Of a DNA stretch of 64,000 bases, positions 13,161 through 26,948 are shown one piece after another. The DNA lies in the NCBI GenBank assembly GCA_030141605.1, contig JAQGDQ010000335.1, forward strand, positions 1 through 64,000. Reading direction: 5' to 3'. A program made the translations under genes and the position numbers. The stretch comes from Tubiluchus corallicola. Taxonomy: Eukaryota; Priapulida; Priapulimorpha; Priapulimorphida; Tubiluchidae. Position 1 is the stretch's first letter. Every line of letters begins with the position of its first letter. The notes beneath the pieces are model-generated. The model ran no database searches and had not been told where the DNA came from. It saw nothing but the letters and a program-made list of their open reading frames with translations.

Positions 13161-15407
13161 AAATCCTTTTTATCAACTGATTCTGTGATCGCGCGCCGTA
13201 ACTGTAGAAGCTTTTGACTGGCATTCAACCAAAAAACCCGCTTTGCAAAAATATCTAGGAAATCGGCGTATCTAGGTTCATAAATGACTCCTGCAGAACT
13301 TCACATTGTCATACAACACTTTAGTCTGCAGGTGTTTATGTCGTTTTGAGATATTTTAAAGTTTAGCAGAGTTCGTAGAGTTCTTGACTGAGGCAGATTT
13401 CTTGAATCTTTGGCGAATGAAACTTAGAGCAAAGCCCCCGTAAAGGTGTACTCATTTATTGCGACATTAAACAAAATTATAAAATACAACAAAAATTGAT
13501 GTAAGCAGTTAATAGGCTACTATAAAAAGCGTTTAAAGACGACTTAACGCGTACAATAAAACTGCACCGAATAAAGCTAAAAGGCACTCATATTCCATGC
13601 CGCCCCTTGTACGATCCTGCCCTCTGTATCAATGATCGATTAGGGTATTATACATTCCATCCGATATCGTGTCAGATATTTGCAGAAAGTGTAAGAAATG
13701 AAGAAGCGATGATGTTTGCAGCGCTAAAAGAATCTTGCGATACGTTATTATGGGGCAGCCATTTTGTAAATGGCTTCTGTAGTCGTGAATAAGCCTAATC
13801 ACATTGCAAACATTAGAGGTCACGGAAAATAATTCACATCGCACAAATTATGATACAGTAGGCTGCCCTGTCATTGAATGAAAAACGACAAATCAAAATT
13901 ATTTAAAAAACAAACTGAGCAATGGACACGAATGTTATTTAAGTCATTTATAATTTGCAATGGGTCTTTTGTGTGAGCTATGGTTGTTAGCTGTTCACCC
14001 ACTGAAGTTTCTAATTACGTCACGTAAAAAGCTTGGGGCTAGTTTTGTTAAACTGTGTCAACTGGTTTGAAATTGAAGGTCTAGTGAAAGTCGCAGAGAG
14101 CAAAAACAAAAGAAGCTGACTTTTTACAAGCCTACTGGCAGTTTAGTTTAATCATAGTTTATTTGGTTTAGACAACTAATACATGAATTTTCACCAGTCT
14201 CACCAAATGCATGAACAGATGGAAATACAGTAAAAATTAAAATTAATAAAAATATATTATTACAGAACACAGACAAATACACACAAACAAAATAACCAAT
14301 TCACAACAGTGGTACAAATTGGGTACACATTAACACACAGAGAGACTATATCTTACCAAACACGCAAGCAAAAGTAATACATAGCACGAGTCAGTAGTCT
14401 ACAATTAACTGACAAAACATGTACATCATACATTTAAAATCGCTATTATTCAAAATAAGTCAATACCACGGTAAGGTCACGACAGCCTTCGAACATTTCA
14501 GCAAAGACAACACCATACGAAGAACTACCACAATGTACGTACAAGATGGTCCAGCCAGTTAAGGAAACTCTTTTTACTTTGGATTTATAATCAGCTGGAG
14601 CAAATATAGTTTGCAAAATGAAAAAACAGCGAAACAAATCAGTGTTTGGCAACCGGATTTGTCTAGCCTAGTATTGACTCCTAGAACTCATTAGTACCTA
14701 AATTGTATTTAATAAACCGATCGGAATCAATATCATGCAAGTCTGAAAATACCTACGGTTTCTTTTGGCGCAAGTCCACAGAATGGACAGAATAAATAAA
14801 CAGCCAAGAAAAGGCAACAAGAGAGCTGTAAAATGCTTATAGCAGAGTTTACATGCAGAGCAGCAAGGAAAGCCAGGTATGTACGGAATGAATCCAAGCA
14901 CCTGCGAAAAGTCAGTACAGTAACCCAGCAGAACAGACAGGTCATTCATTGCCTTGAAAGCAGGTTACCGTACAGAATCCAAATGTTATAATGTCATTCC
15001 TCTTTTCCCTTCTTTCTTTTCTCTCCATTCTTTTTTCGTTTCAGTTCCTATCCTTTATTTTTCTCCTTTCGCTATCTCTTCTCATCTCAAACCAATACAT
15101 GAAGACCACGTCATCAACCTGCTTCATCTCTGCTGTATTAACAAATAATCAAGAAGTTACATGTACAGTTTCATTAAAGATGGTTTCGGCTAAACTATTG
15201 CGATATGTAAATACCATCGAGATGGAAACCGTTCGATTTCAGTCGGCCATAAATGTAGTCGTAAAACGTGACATTAAATTCTATCTATGTAATATTCTGC
15301 ATTCGCGGCAATTTGGTGTAATTAGGCTTATCGTATCAGCAAAGTACGAGAACCGGATTTTAATTCAAAAAATAAAGAAAGAAGAAAAAATAAAAAAATA
15401 AAAATAG

Positions 15408-15490
15408 AAGTGAAAGAAAAGGAAAGGAAAGGAAAGGAAAGGAAAGAATGGGAAAGAAAAATAGCATAAAAAGAGAAAGGAAAAAAGAAA
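15408..15490. repeat. (GGAAA)n purine-rich repeat
   Basis: Five-base GGAAA units form the core (about 15418-15446) inside an A/G-only stretch that begins near 15370. Confidence 0.9.
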
Positions 15491-16291
15491 AAGGTTTTGT
15501 TTTCGTTCAAAACGCAAACTGATTGTGTTGCAGTTTAACATCGCGAATGCAATTATTATGAGAAACATTAAGACAAAGAAGGTCAGATGTTTGTATAATT
15601 TAATTCTAATGGCATTTATGTATATGATTTCCGCAACTACAGCTTCATTCTCTTCCATGTTCTTTATCTCAAATGAAATAAGCCTACCTAATTTAGTGTC
15701 TTCTAATTTACTGTTTGTATAGAATCCGATCACCTGGAGTAATCAGAAACGAAAATTTTCGTTTTCATGGTTTTCTGTCTCTGAACTTGCGTCTTATTTT
15801 GGGAGTACGGGTTTACCGGGAACTCTTCTAAACTCGAGTTGAACAGGCGCGTGCATAGTCTGTTCTATACTGAGTGCATCTAAGTTCTATTTTGTTTGGT
15901 GGGAGTTTCTCGTTTCTTCCTTTTATTTTGCTCGAAGACCGCATGCAGAAAACGTTCGCTCATTGCACAAAACGATATAATATGAAATGAATGTTATAGA
16001 ACGTTACGCATTAGACTGATAGGCGAAAGTTCCAAATTTCAATCTAATTCAATACTGAGCTAATGTGGCGTCACCAATTACGTCATCACGATCGCAGTCA
16101 AATTATACTGATCTAATGTCAGGAGATTTTAGTCCAATTTGATATAGTTTACATCACACATTTGTACAAATTTGCAGAAACGTTAATAACATGCTACAGT
16201 TAGTTGATATGTTGTTGTCATTGTTGTTGTTGCTCTGGTGTTGCTACTGTTATTGTTGTTGTTCATGACAATGCCAAAGGCAATGACAATG

Positions 16292-16398
16292 ATGACATTG
16301 GTGTTGATGACGATGATGATGATTATGACCATGAGAGCGATGATGATGACGGCGATGATGAAGACGATAACGATGATGATGATGACGATGATGATGAC
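16292..16398. repeat. (GAT/GAC)n trinucleotide repeat
   Basis: Imperfect GAT and GAC triplets produce poly-Asp or poly-Met reading frames. No coding signal is visible around the repeat. Confidence 0.93.
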
Positions 16399-16969
16399 GT
16401 TATTGGTATTTCAAATACTCAAAATACAAGTTTCACGGCAATCATTTACTAATACAGCGGCCAATTAAGTGAAGGTTTCAAAAACAATTATGGCAGACGC
16501 TTCAGATTTGCGGCAGTTTTTGGTATTTTACTAAACAAAGGCGCTTGATTACAATAAATCTCGCGAGAGTACTGAATGAATAATGAAATACGCAACTTCA
16601 ACAGCACGGTAGCCAAAGGACTGAGAAATCTCTGTAGATCCATATGCGCAATGATCGTAATAATTATCAGCCCTCAAGTTATCGGATAGGCTTAATATTT
16701 GCTTGTTAAATATGGATGAGCCGCGATCATTGCATGTAATATATATGTTAGATAATTCCTCTGAGTTTCTGTTTGCTTTTAATTTATGGCACTTGATTTT
16801 GTCCGAGTTGGTGATTTAGAGAGAAACGGCAGGATGGAAACCGGAAGTTGGAGAGTACCTCGTCTACGTTTTTTATGACGCAGAGGAGAATTCGATAAAA
16901 TAATGTGGGTGGAAATGGTGTAGTGAAGCTTGGGCGTAGCAATTTGCCCGCCGTAAAGAAGCCAAGAAG

Positions 16970-17071
<102 letters not shown>

Positions 17072-19663
17072 TTTAAAATTTGCGATCGTTGTCTTCAATA
17101 GCACCCATACGTGCGTTTCAGGGGATTGTTGTTTTAAATGCATGCACCATGTTTAGTATTCTTTCTGCATGCTCTTGGCCAATTGATTTAAGTAATAAAA
17201 ATCATGTATAATTTTGTACTGACAATAAGTTCCTAATGTCTATGACTTGAGGAATAACAGTAATTTGATTTGAGCTAGAGTGGCAATACAGCTAAGCCAT
17301 AAGGAGACCCATAATAGGGGTTGGAGTTTAAACTTTGCATACGTCTGGCAGTGTAATTTGATTTTTGTAATTTGCAAAAGATATATAAAGTTTGTTCGCA
17401 TATCAAACGAAAGTTGTACTAACTACCAACTAGAATCATCACTAAAGTTTGATCAGCTTCCACGGTTTTAATGTCAAGCGCACGAGTGTAATTTATCCAG
17501 CAATAGTTGAATGTACTATGTAGTTGAATATTTGAATGATAAACGCATGTACGAATTTTTATGATTCAACTGCAGTTACATGGCCTAACACTGACCAAGT
17601 GAGTAAACTAATTTTAAAGGCACTGTCACACCATCAACTTTTGTTATCCAACTACAATAAATGGACGAGAAATGCTAAATCTCTCTCAGCACTATCATAA
17701 TCATATGGCCCTGACCAACTTTCACTGGTTAACTTTTGTGAGAAGACTTCCGATTTTCTTGCGAAGCCGTGTGCGAAAAAAGTTAACACCTCTTCGCTGC
17801 ATTGTAGTTTGACAAATAATAAATTTTAGCTGGCACAATTAGTATAATTTTAGTCCATATTTAAATTCGCTTGCTCCTTCAGCAGTAGGTCTATATTGTA
17901 CAGGTGTGATACGAGAAGACAACTTTGTACGTCTTTCTGTTTTTCGAATTTGTCTTTAATTTTTAGGGCCTAACTAAACACGTCCTTAAAAAGGTGTAAT
18001 AATCCTTGCCGGTGATTTAAATGGCGCCATCAAGGTCTGCATTCCTTGTAGTTTGGCTTATTTTATTATTTTAATTTTACATTTGCAAGCCATCCAATTA
18101 GCGTATTATTGCAACGCTGCAGTAAAACTGACCTATCTCAACCGCCTATAATGCAAAATATCTTCCTCGACTGATCGCTGTCGCCCCTTTGATTACATCC
18201 TACGTCAGTGAAACTATACGTGCAAGACGAACCACGGGAGAGAAACTGTTTGTAAATATTCAGCGGTGTGAGCTACATAGAAAGTGATAGTGCATGCGAC
18301 CTAAAAAGTCTGCTGTTAGCAGCAATGACATGGAAATTCTCGGCATATTTGAACTGCAGCAAAAGAAATAAAACAGATCATTTCGGCTGCGAACCCTCTA
18401 GCATGATGAATCTGAGTGAAAATTATACGTTTTACATCGCACATAGTCATCGCGATGCTTACTCTGCGATAGTGGCTATGAAATAAATTTGTTACATAGC
18501 ATTACAGTTATAGTAAGATGGGTAATCGTCTTGTAATAATGACAAAAATAATAGAATTTCTTTGCAAGCTCGATTAGCACGTTGACACACATTGAACTCC
18601 AGTGAATTCGTTTCCGACACAATCGTTTTCAAGATTCCAATAATATTTCGTTTACTGTGTCTCGTCTTGAGACAGCACGCGTACAACTGCAGTCGAGCGT
18701 CTCGAAGACATTGCACATTTCAACTAACAAGAAATCTTGTGACAATGATGTTAATACAATAACAGTTCTCGTAGCTACCAATAAGATGGAAAAATTCATT
18801 TACAATTGTAAAACTACTGCGTTAATTTTGCTTAGTCACTTGCGATGTAATCTATAAAGAGGTCTGTAATTTCGCTTCACTGTTCTCGTTCATTCTGTAA
18901 TTTCGCTATTTAACGTTCGTTCACTATTTTCTGTAATTCTCTCTTTTTGTTATTTTATTTTGAAAACATGGCAGTAGCTCGGCTTGGAGAGCATCTACGA
19001 AGCTGAGATTTGGCAAATGGATAAAATATGCCACCATTAATTATTAGTATAACATTTGTTAATATATTTCTTTTTATTTTCATTACGAGCAAGGCGGTAA
19101 CCCAATGGCTCCCATTTCGACTACTTGTAAAATAGCACATAGACCTATAAATTTTCTACTTCAATTGTAACTTAATGACAAAACCCTTGCTTTGTGGTCT
19201 ATCAAGCTTTCAAGATAAATAATAAATTATCATAAACCTATCATAAACTGATGTGATTAATGATGTCCCATATAGCGATTCTCATACATTCACGAAAACA
19301 TAAGCATGTATTTTCATATGAAAAATTAGGAACTATTGTGCAAAGAAAACAACGTAACTTTTTTCTTATTCCTTTGGCACTTTTCAGTTCAATTAATTAA
19401 GCGCCTTTGTTGTAAAATATTGCTTTGCAGCAGCTTTTACACCTTTAATTGGGCCACAAAAACACATCAAGACACAATTTTAAGTGAGACAGGCAAAGCT
19501 ATTAATTATTGTATGGAATTATGTATGGCAACCCAATCTTAATCCTGAATTAATTTAAAAACAGCTGAATTATTGACTGTCAATTAATTATGTGCCCAGA
19601 AATTTATGCCACAATCAATTAGCAGCTCATCATGCAATGATTAATAATTAATTAATATCTTAC

Positions 19664-20153
19664 CTTTAATGAACTCAACTGCTTGATCCAATCCATACGT
19701 GTCCTTGTCGCAATCATCTAGAATTCTTGCCCCAATCCGAACGCCCGGTATGAACGTCTCGTTAGCGTGATTGTTGATGTAGTCCAAGGTAAACAGCATC
19801 ATCTCCAGGGCCTGGATACCTCCCTGAGGCATGATGGGACCACAGATGATTTCGTCGTTTCTCTCGTGGACCATCATCAAACCACCAAGGATTAGGTCAC
19901 CTTCGACCTTGGCGATCTTTCTTATGGGCCAATCCTGTTCCCCTGTCTTACTGTTCTTGTCTGTCTTTTTCGAGCGTTTAGTGTGACGGTGTCGCACGTT
20001 ACTCTGAACGTCAAACAAGGAAGAAATGTCAAACGCAGAAACTGGCTCGTCTAATGAGACAGGGTTAAGTTTTACAGAGGCCTCAACTTGGAAAGTGTCA
20101 AACAAAGCGACAGCGGTGATACACATTACAACAAAAATGACAGCGGTGCCCAT
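19664..20153 (-). CDS. mGluR-like class C GPCR, first coding exon
   Basis: This exon encodes the start of a metabotropic-glutamate-type receptor, a seven-helix plasma-membrane receptor with a large extracellular Venus-flytrap domain. Residues 1-25 are a typical signal peptide (MGTAVIFVVMCITAVALF then a cleavage-like VEA). A basic, low-complexity stretch follows (RHTKRSKK near residue 56), then the conserved start of the ligand-binding domain: GDLILGGLMMVHE, CGPIMPQGGIQALE, ML.T.DYIN and PGVRIGARILDDCDKDTYGL. The exon ends in AAAG followed by a consensus donor GTAAGA at 19658-19663, so the open frame's last residues (KILINY) are intronic. The ATG sits in a good context (CCAAAATGG). The CGPIMPQGG and DDCDKDTYGL blocks remind me of the insect mXR/mangetout branch more than of glutamate-gated mGluRs; that subfamily call is from memory. 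The rest of the gene lies outside the window to the left. Confidence 0.88.
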
Positions 20154-20569
20154 TTTGGAACAACAAATTCTATGCGTTTTTTTCCTTTTTTTAGTTGATT
20201 TCAGCTTTGGTACGAACCGCGACGATCACATGTGTTTTCCCACGTAAAGCAGAGGGTCGAAGCCATGTCAATGCGGTGTAAAAAGATTCGGAATAGTCTT
20301 GTTAACTGCCAGCGTCTCTGGCTGGTTGGTGTGGCTTCAGGAGCAATGGAGGCGGCGCCAAACGTAAGACTGATAATCGATGCACGCACGTTCAGAGCAG
20401 GCAGAAGCAAGTGCGCAACCTATGCCATCATTACAGAAATTACCAACAATTACCATATCATTAAGCAGCTGTAGGCAGAGTGAAATACGATTAGGACAAA
20501 TACTGTCATGTCGCTGTCCCATGTATATGTGCACTAATAGTCATTTGGAAACGTTCCTGTTTCGTTTAT

Positions 20570-20985
20570 CTGCTTCTCCATTCTTATTACTCCTTTCTTT
20601 CCTTTTCTTCTTTCTTAATGCCTAGTTTTGTCTCTTTCTTTCTTTGCATTTTTTATATTCTTCTTCCAATTCTCCGTTTTTGTCACGTTTACCATTTTTT
20701 CTCTGTGTCTTTCTTTGGTTCTTTCTTTCTTTTTCCTTTCTTTCTTCTTCCTTCTTACCTATATTCGCGCTCTCTGTCGTTTCATTTTTTTATTTCTACT
20801 GGTGTCTTTTTTCACACTTCTTATTTTTTTCGTATTTTCCTTCATACTTTCTCCCAGTTTCTTTCTTTCTCCATTTAGCTTTTCTTTTTATCTTTCTTTC
20901 TTCTCCGTATATTTTCTACATTTGTTTCATTTTCACTCGTTTCACTCATTTTTTCCTTTCTTTCCTTTCTTGCTTTCTTTAACTT
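20570..20985. repeat. Pyrimidine-rich (TTTC-type) tract
   Basis: About 400 bp is almost entirely T and C on the plus strand, with degraded TTTC units. The overlapping Phe/Leu/Ser-rich open frames are compositional artefacts. Confidence 0.85.
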
Positions 20986-23053
20986 CCGTTGACTACTTAG
21001 TCAGTGGGTAATATGTTTACCAAGATTTCTAGCTTTACCTTTAACAAAAACTTTAACAAACTGCACGTGAATTAAATGGTTTCTCGATTGTGGTCTCTGG
21101 CTAGACCCTCCTCTACACTTGGCAATGCTCATTCTTTCGATCTACTGCTAGAAGGCGGTTACCGAGTCAACTTCGATATAGGATTTAGACGTACAAACCG
21201 ACCTGGCTGGCTAATGATTCTCTGCCCACCACATGTTGGTTCTCACGTAGATGTGACTGGATTACAACGGTAGTTGCTACTATTTGTTCTTTAGTGTCCA
21301 TTGATTAAGTGTAGGTTGACTGCTTACACATTACACAAACCGAATGTGTCGGGTTTAAACAGAAATTTCACAGAAATACAGGACCCTTCAAACAAACCCA
21401 ACGAAGTAGAACGGATAATTTAATTCTGTAATCCAAACGCAACCGGCACAGGGGGACTTATCTGTCACGTTTAGCATTTGTATAGTTTTGTGTCAAAAAG
21501 CTTTGATCAAATTCCAATTCATAATTGATTTATCAGAATCAACATTAAAATAACAAATTGATGACAGCAAATGCTACTAGTACACACTAACAATATTTTA
21601 GAAGTTTCTTTTAGATTCCGTAATGCCTAACAATGATTTTCATCGTTACACCTATATTACAATTTGTACTATGTCACACTCACTGGTAATCAAGAATCTA
21701 GTTAAACCTACATATGGTATATAGAAAAGAATTATGGAAAATTAGTTATGATACTTGAGTATATTGTTGTCAACTGTTGACTCACCTGTTAGGCCTCAAC
21801 CCGTTGTCTCCAGGATACGCCGATATGAAAAATGTAATTGTTGCAAAAAGACGAATAAATCCTACGCTACATATACGCGTACGTTGCAATTTGGAAGTTT
21901 TTTGCTTCTTAATGTTTTTGTTATGGTTGACCAATGTGCTATGCTTAGTTGGCATTTGTACTAAGTTCGTTCAACTTAAACGTCAAAAATTTCTTTCTTT
22001 GTTATTGTCCAACATTATTCCAATGATAGAAGCATTCCCAGTAGAAATTCTATATTTACAATCTCAGCTAAGCTAATAAAATCAAAATTGCACATCAAAG
22101 ACGTTTTCAATCTTCTGCCTATTATGGACATCATGTTGATATCTGAGCAGTGCTGATAATGAAATTCATAGATTATGCACGCGGATATGCACGCTAAATG
22201 TATTATAAGACTTGCTGTCGGGGCGAATTGTTTCTACATCCCAGAGAGGGTAGGATGGAATAATTAGAGAAGATTGTGATAGCAAATTAATTTATAAACC
22301 GACAACTCTGCTGAACTGACGCCACCATAAATTATGCTACGCAATGTAAAATTCTACCAAATGCTTGCACTTGTGGAGTATGTAAACAATTTTATTTATT
22401 AAAAATATCAAACAAGTTTGACTTGAAAACTTTTTTTATTTTTATACATTTTCAAATCACAGGTGAAACGGGACCGACGCGCAATAGAGTATGATAGGCA
22501 AGGTGTTTAAAAAATTATCTAAAATTTTTGCTTAGCTAAATAGTTGATTGGTAGAATGTAGATTATTTGCAGCATTTCGGACGAGTGTCTTATAATTAAA
22601 ACATTCATAAATCTCACACTTGTACAGACTATACTATATTACTTCACTAATTATGAAAAATTTTGATGCTAGAACAACCGTCACTTATGTGCATGTATAA
22701 CATTCATAAATGAATAGTAAAACTTGTATATCAATCTTAATGTGACGTTTTGATGTTAGAACAACAACATATACGAAACTAAAATTAACTCATGAACATT
22801 CAATTCAATCTTGCTACAATTTCTCATAAAAAGAATGTAAAAATAAACACCGAATATTATAATCAGTTATGTTTCCCTACTTAAGCGACTTTAGAGTAGT
22901 CTTAGTTACGGATATTAAACTTGAAACACTGCTTCAGCTTCTACCGAACAAAGAAACGCCATAAATTTAAATGGATAAACTTTCGAAAATCTCGAAGCCT
23001 TATTGTTTGAAACACAGCTCAAGTAGCAATCTTGAGCCGCTTCTCAGCCTCTT

Positions 23054-23287
23054 ATCTCTATCTGGACGCATTCCTTCGTCATAGAAGACGACATTCTGCT
23101 TTCTCATTGATTACTTGTTAAACTTGCACGCATTAAAACTTATCAGTTTTTGTCTAACTTTTCCAAGAGTTTCTTACGCTTGGTTCTCATCTCTATCTGG
23201 ACGCATTTCTTCGTCATAGACGACATTCTGCTTTCTCATTGATTACTTGTTAAACTTGCAAGCATTAAAACTTGCCAGTTTTTTCTA
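23054..23287. repeat. Direct duplication of about 100 bp, spacing 135 bp
   Basis: The stretch 23054-23153 (beginning ATCTCTATCTGGACGCATT) recurs at 23189-23287 with only a few differences, including a missing three-base AGA in the second copy. It is a local segmental duplication in intergenic DNA with no coding potential seen. Confidence 0.9.
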
Positions 23288-24022
23288 CTTTTTGGTGTGG
23301 TTTCAGATTGGAATCCAGCTACTTTATATCAGCGTAGCTATTTGCTTTTCAATATTCAGTTATGGTGACGTCAGATTAGTTAGTGGCGACGAGTGTGATC
23401 GGTCAGGAATAGCAGATTAGAAGACGCTTAGATTTTTATTATTTGCATTCAAATCCGTCTTGTTATTATTTATTCACTTTCAAAAACATACCGTAGCTCA
23501 ATTCGCACAATAACTTTTTCATATTGCCTCATTTTCCCAAGCGCTGCTTCTGTGTGGAATTTAGTTTTCGTTACTAACCTAATGAGTTCGCTTTCTTTAG
23601 TTCTTTATGAGAAAATGCCATGTGGTCCTCTTTACTTCATCAATTATTATAGTTGAATAAGGTTAAAATTACTTTCAAAGTACTTCTAAACCATCTTTAG
23701 CATAGGCGTATAAAACAAAATAACAAATTCACTGCAGTTAGGCCTATATGCGAAACTGTCTAAAAATTTAAACTAAGCTAAGCGAGCTAAAATAATAATA
23801 TAAAATTGTTTATTCTGAATTAGTGATTGATATATCCGCCTATAAGTAGACCAAGCGCTGATAATTTGGTTGCTGCTAAAAAGGTGGCAACTGTCACGTG
23901 ACTGTCATCAAATTTTGGTCATCCATGTCTAACTAATTTTATGCCCAACTGTGACCAACTATCGTTGGCTGATTTCTTTAAATCTTTAGTGAAAATAGTA
24001 TAATTATGTAGCTATTGACGAT

Positions 24023-24410
24023 CAGGGCCTATTTCAAGGGGGGAAAGTGGGGATACTTCCCCGGGGCCTCACCCTCCAGGGGGGCCTCGCGTCAAGGTAA
24101 CATTTTTTTGCTTTATGTAAACATACTGCCTCCTCTCTCCCTCTTGCCGCACGCGCGCCGTTTGCCAGTATTGACAAGTATTAAGGACTGGTCTTCAGAA
24201 TAAAGCAGTTTTTCTTTCAATTGTTCTTTCCTTTAACAACTGTATAACACCATATTTTCTCTTCGAAAATGCTTCTCCGGCGTTCTAGCAGTTCAAAAAT
24301 TTTCTGGGCGCCAACCACGGTAGCGCCCGGCCCCTGGCGCTTCGCCCCACCCCGATGGGGCCTCATACGCCCCACTTCCCCGGACCTCGCCTAGGCTGAA
24401 ATAGGCCCTG
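24023..24410. mobile_element. hAT-type MITE, 388 bp
   Basis: The element is bounded by perfect 14-bp terminal inverted repeats (CAGGGCCTATTTCA at 24023-24036 and its complement at 24397-24410). It is flanked on both sides by the same 8 bases, TTGACGAT (24015-24022 and 24411-24418). An 8-bp target-site duplication with CAGGG-type ends is the mark of hAT-superfamily transposition. The interior is distinctly GC-rich compared with its surroundings and has no transposase, so it is a non-autonomous copy. The exact ends and duplication suggest a fairly recent insertion. Confidence 0.93.
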
Positions 24411-25258
24411 TTGACGATACATCATTAGGTAAGTCTGAACGAAAATCATGATGAAAAAACTTGTTGTCTATTTAGTCAAACATTCATGTCAGCAGTTGGG
24501 CTAACTTCAGATTGGGTGACTAACCACGAGATCGCGTTGGTGTGCTTACGTAAGTGATTCGTGACCGCCTGGGTTTTGATATTTGCTCTGGAGGGTTTCG
24601 TTCACTATACTCGCAATGACTTTTACTTCGCAGGATATATATATATATATATATACATCTAAACATGACTAAGAACCTCTGTCAGTTCAGTGGCTCATCT
24701 TAAATAGTTTTTGATAACGAGCTACGTCAATTCCAAGTTGCAGTGGACTCTTGGATTATTTAACATTTAAATTATTTTGCTGTTAATCCTTTTTTTATAT
24801 TTAATTTAACCGGTTATGGATATCATGCAGCCTACATGTCTGTGTTCGAAATAAATCAATAACTAATGCAACCATGTCGTTATTTCACTCACACCAAGTC
24901 AAAGTGTAAATTCCAGCTTGTCCATCTTGGCACACAACGCTTGACCAAATCACTATTGAATGCCAAATTTTCGATTTCTGCTAAAATTTCGAGTTTAGTC
25001 ATCCATGACCAAATAACTGAAAGAGGCGACAGAAAAACCATTCTCTTTCAAACAGTCACATCTGGTTTGCACCCTGTCTCATCATCTCCAATCCACGAAG
25101 GGTAAAAACTGGATTTAGGACAATTTCTTGAAGAGCTGATTTCAATAAGGAGTGACATGATAACATATTATCCAGGCGATAGCATACTACAATGGGGTCA
25201 TTAAAGATACGGAGAAATGTAAGTGTTGAGGGGATTGCACGATAGAATGAAAAGCGGG

Positions 25259-25296
25259 AGAGAGAGAGAGAGAGAGAGGAGAGGAGAGAGAAAGAG
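25259..25296. repeat. (GA)n microsatellite
   Basis: A short GA run broken by GGAGAGGAG. Confidence 0.9.
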
Positions 25297-25704
25297 GGTG
25301 AATGTGTGAGTGGACCTTCTGAAAATAAAAAGAAATAAAAGCTAAAAACATATTTAGTAAAATAGGTATTTGGCACACGTTTCATTTAAGAAGCAATGTG
25401 AAAAACTGCCGTCAAACAGAAACTTACCAGTACACATATATAGACAGTATCGACATTGAAGCCCAAGTAATAAACCCACGTTCCCTCATTAATCCCTTAA
25501 ATACTGTCACTTAAAACCTGTAAAAGCGTTTTGAGTTCTTGTTAAGCAAGGTAAGTTTGTCAAGTTGTACATTAAATTTCATTACAAACTTTAACTGCAT
25601 GGTGTCTCTACTTTGCATCTTTTAGTTTGTTAATAAGATACCCTCTGCTAGATACAGGTGTGAAAAGGCTTAAAGATTATTCCCCATAATCGAAACACCA
25701 ATGC

Positions 25705-25812
25705 TTCGCACAGTTTTACATTTAGTATTACTGCTGCAGTGTGACCCTAAAATAATAAATTAAGCAGCAGTCACACAGCAGAAGTGATACTAAATGTAGA
25801 ACTCCACAATGA
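25705..25812. repeat. Imperfect hairpin
   Basis: The arm at about 25718-25746 (ACATTTAGTATTACTGCTGC onward) is repeated in reverse complement at about 25771-25799, with a few mismatches and a short A/T-rich loop. It could be a short MITE remnant. No target-site duplication was identified. Confidence 0.7.
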
Positions 25813-26948
25813 AAAAAGTGTACACATTTTTACTCCACATTGCAAAACTACCAAAAACTATGCAAGTATTAAATGAGCACATAACTTTTGCTTCCAATGT
25901 AACCAATTACAAATTTATGTTTGTCATAGCTCCAAATGCATCCAAATACAATGCAATAAAAACTAGATGATAATATAGTGTTTATTCATATTTAACAACA
26001 AATAACCATGTAGGCTCAGTCCAAACAATGATGGACAGCCCAATTTTTTGTTTGGGTGCATCCTCACTCTAAAGCAAAAGTACTACAAAAATCGGTGGGA
26101 GCCTGAAATTTGAGGCTGGGGCCACATAAAAGCTTAAATTAGGTTAAGTTAGTTTAAAAACCAACGAGAAATAATTCACATTCACAAGTACATGTGCACC
26201 ACTGGTAGAGCATGGAATAAAGGACGAAAAAACACTTCATGTTAATAAAACCTACAGATAAAGTAAATAGGTGAAACAAAAACTGACATAATTCACACAA
26301 TATAAACTCAAACAAAACCAACACAAACCAAAATTTTGTGATTAATCAAAAAATGCGTAATTAATGTGGTTCACCACATGGACGGAATAAGAGATCACAG
26401 ATCATGATTCTGCTTTAAATTGCACAACTCAAGAAAATTCTTATTTGGAAAAAGTTAGCTTAAAAATCACCAGTTACTAGCAGAAACAGTTTCAGTATTT
26501 TTGGTGGATTATAATAAGTGAAGTGTTTCTTAGAAAGTACATGTGGCAGTTAATAAAAAGTTTCAAAAGATAAAATGTAATGTAGACAATGAGGAGCAAT
26601 GTATACTTGGGTAATATTTGAACCCCTAATATATTGTTTTCTCATGTGACAAGAAAAAAATTGATACTTGCTCATGTTTTTGAGCTAAAACTTTTACTAG
26701 AACGTTTTGGTACTATTTTGCTACCCGATGCCAGATTTTGCTATTTTTCTATCAGAACAGTGTCATACACATCAGTTTTTAAACTTCTGTAACAAAAGAC
26801 AATTTTCAATTTTATATTGGCTAAACAAGACAGGTGTACTTTTCTGAAAGTAGCTAACAAGTTCAATGTTAGTTATTCAACTTCTCAAAGAATTCGACGA
26901 GCTCTGAGCACAGCTGAGGAAAATAGAATGAGAATTGTTTGGTGAAAA

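Larger units (their letters stand above)
20154..26948. other. Intergenic region between the mGluR-type gene and the DYNC2H1 3' end
   Basis: Both neighbours are on the minus strand, so this stretch should hold the receptor's 5' untranslated region and promoter (right of 20153) and the DYNC2H1 3' untranslated region (left of 26949). No TATA box or CpG-rich island stands out. No canonical polyadenylation signal was found close to 26949; the first minus-strand AATAAA I see is near 25982. The listed repeats and the hAT MITE account for the structured parts, and the rest shows nothing recognisable. Confidence 0.6.

Noticed and set aside
16204-16468. Asp-rich and Met-rich open frames
   Set aside because: They come from the (GAT/GAC)n repeat.
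20570-21011. Phe/Ser/Leu-rich open frames up to 127 aa
   Set aside because: They arise from the pyrimidine-rich tract, and three overlapping frames on the same strand look alike in composition.
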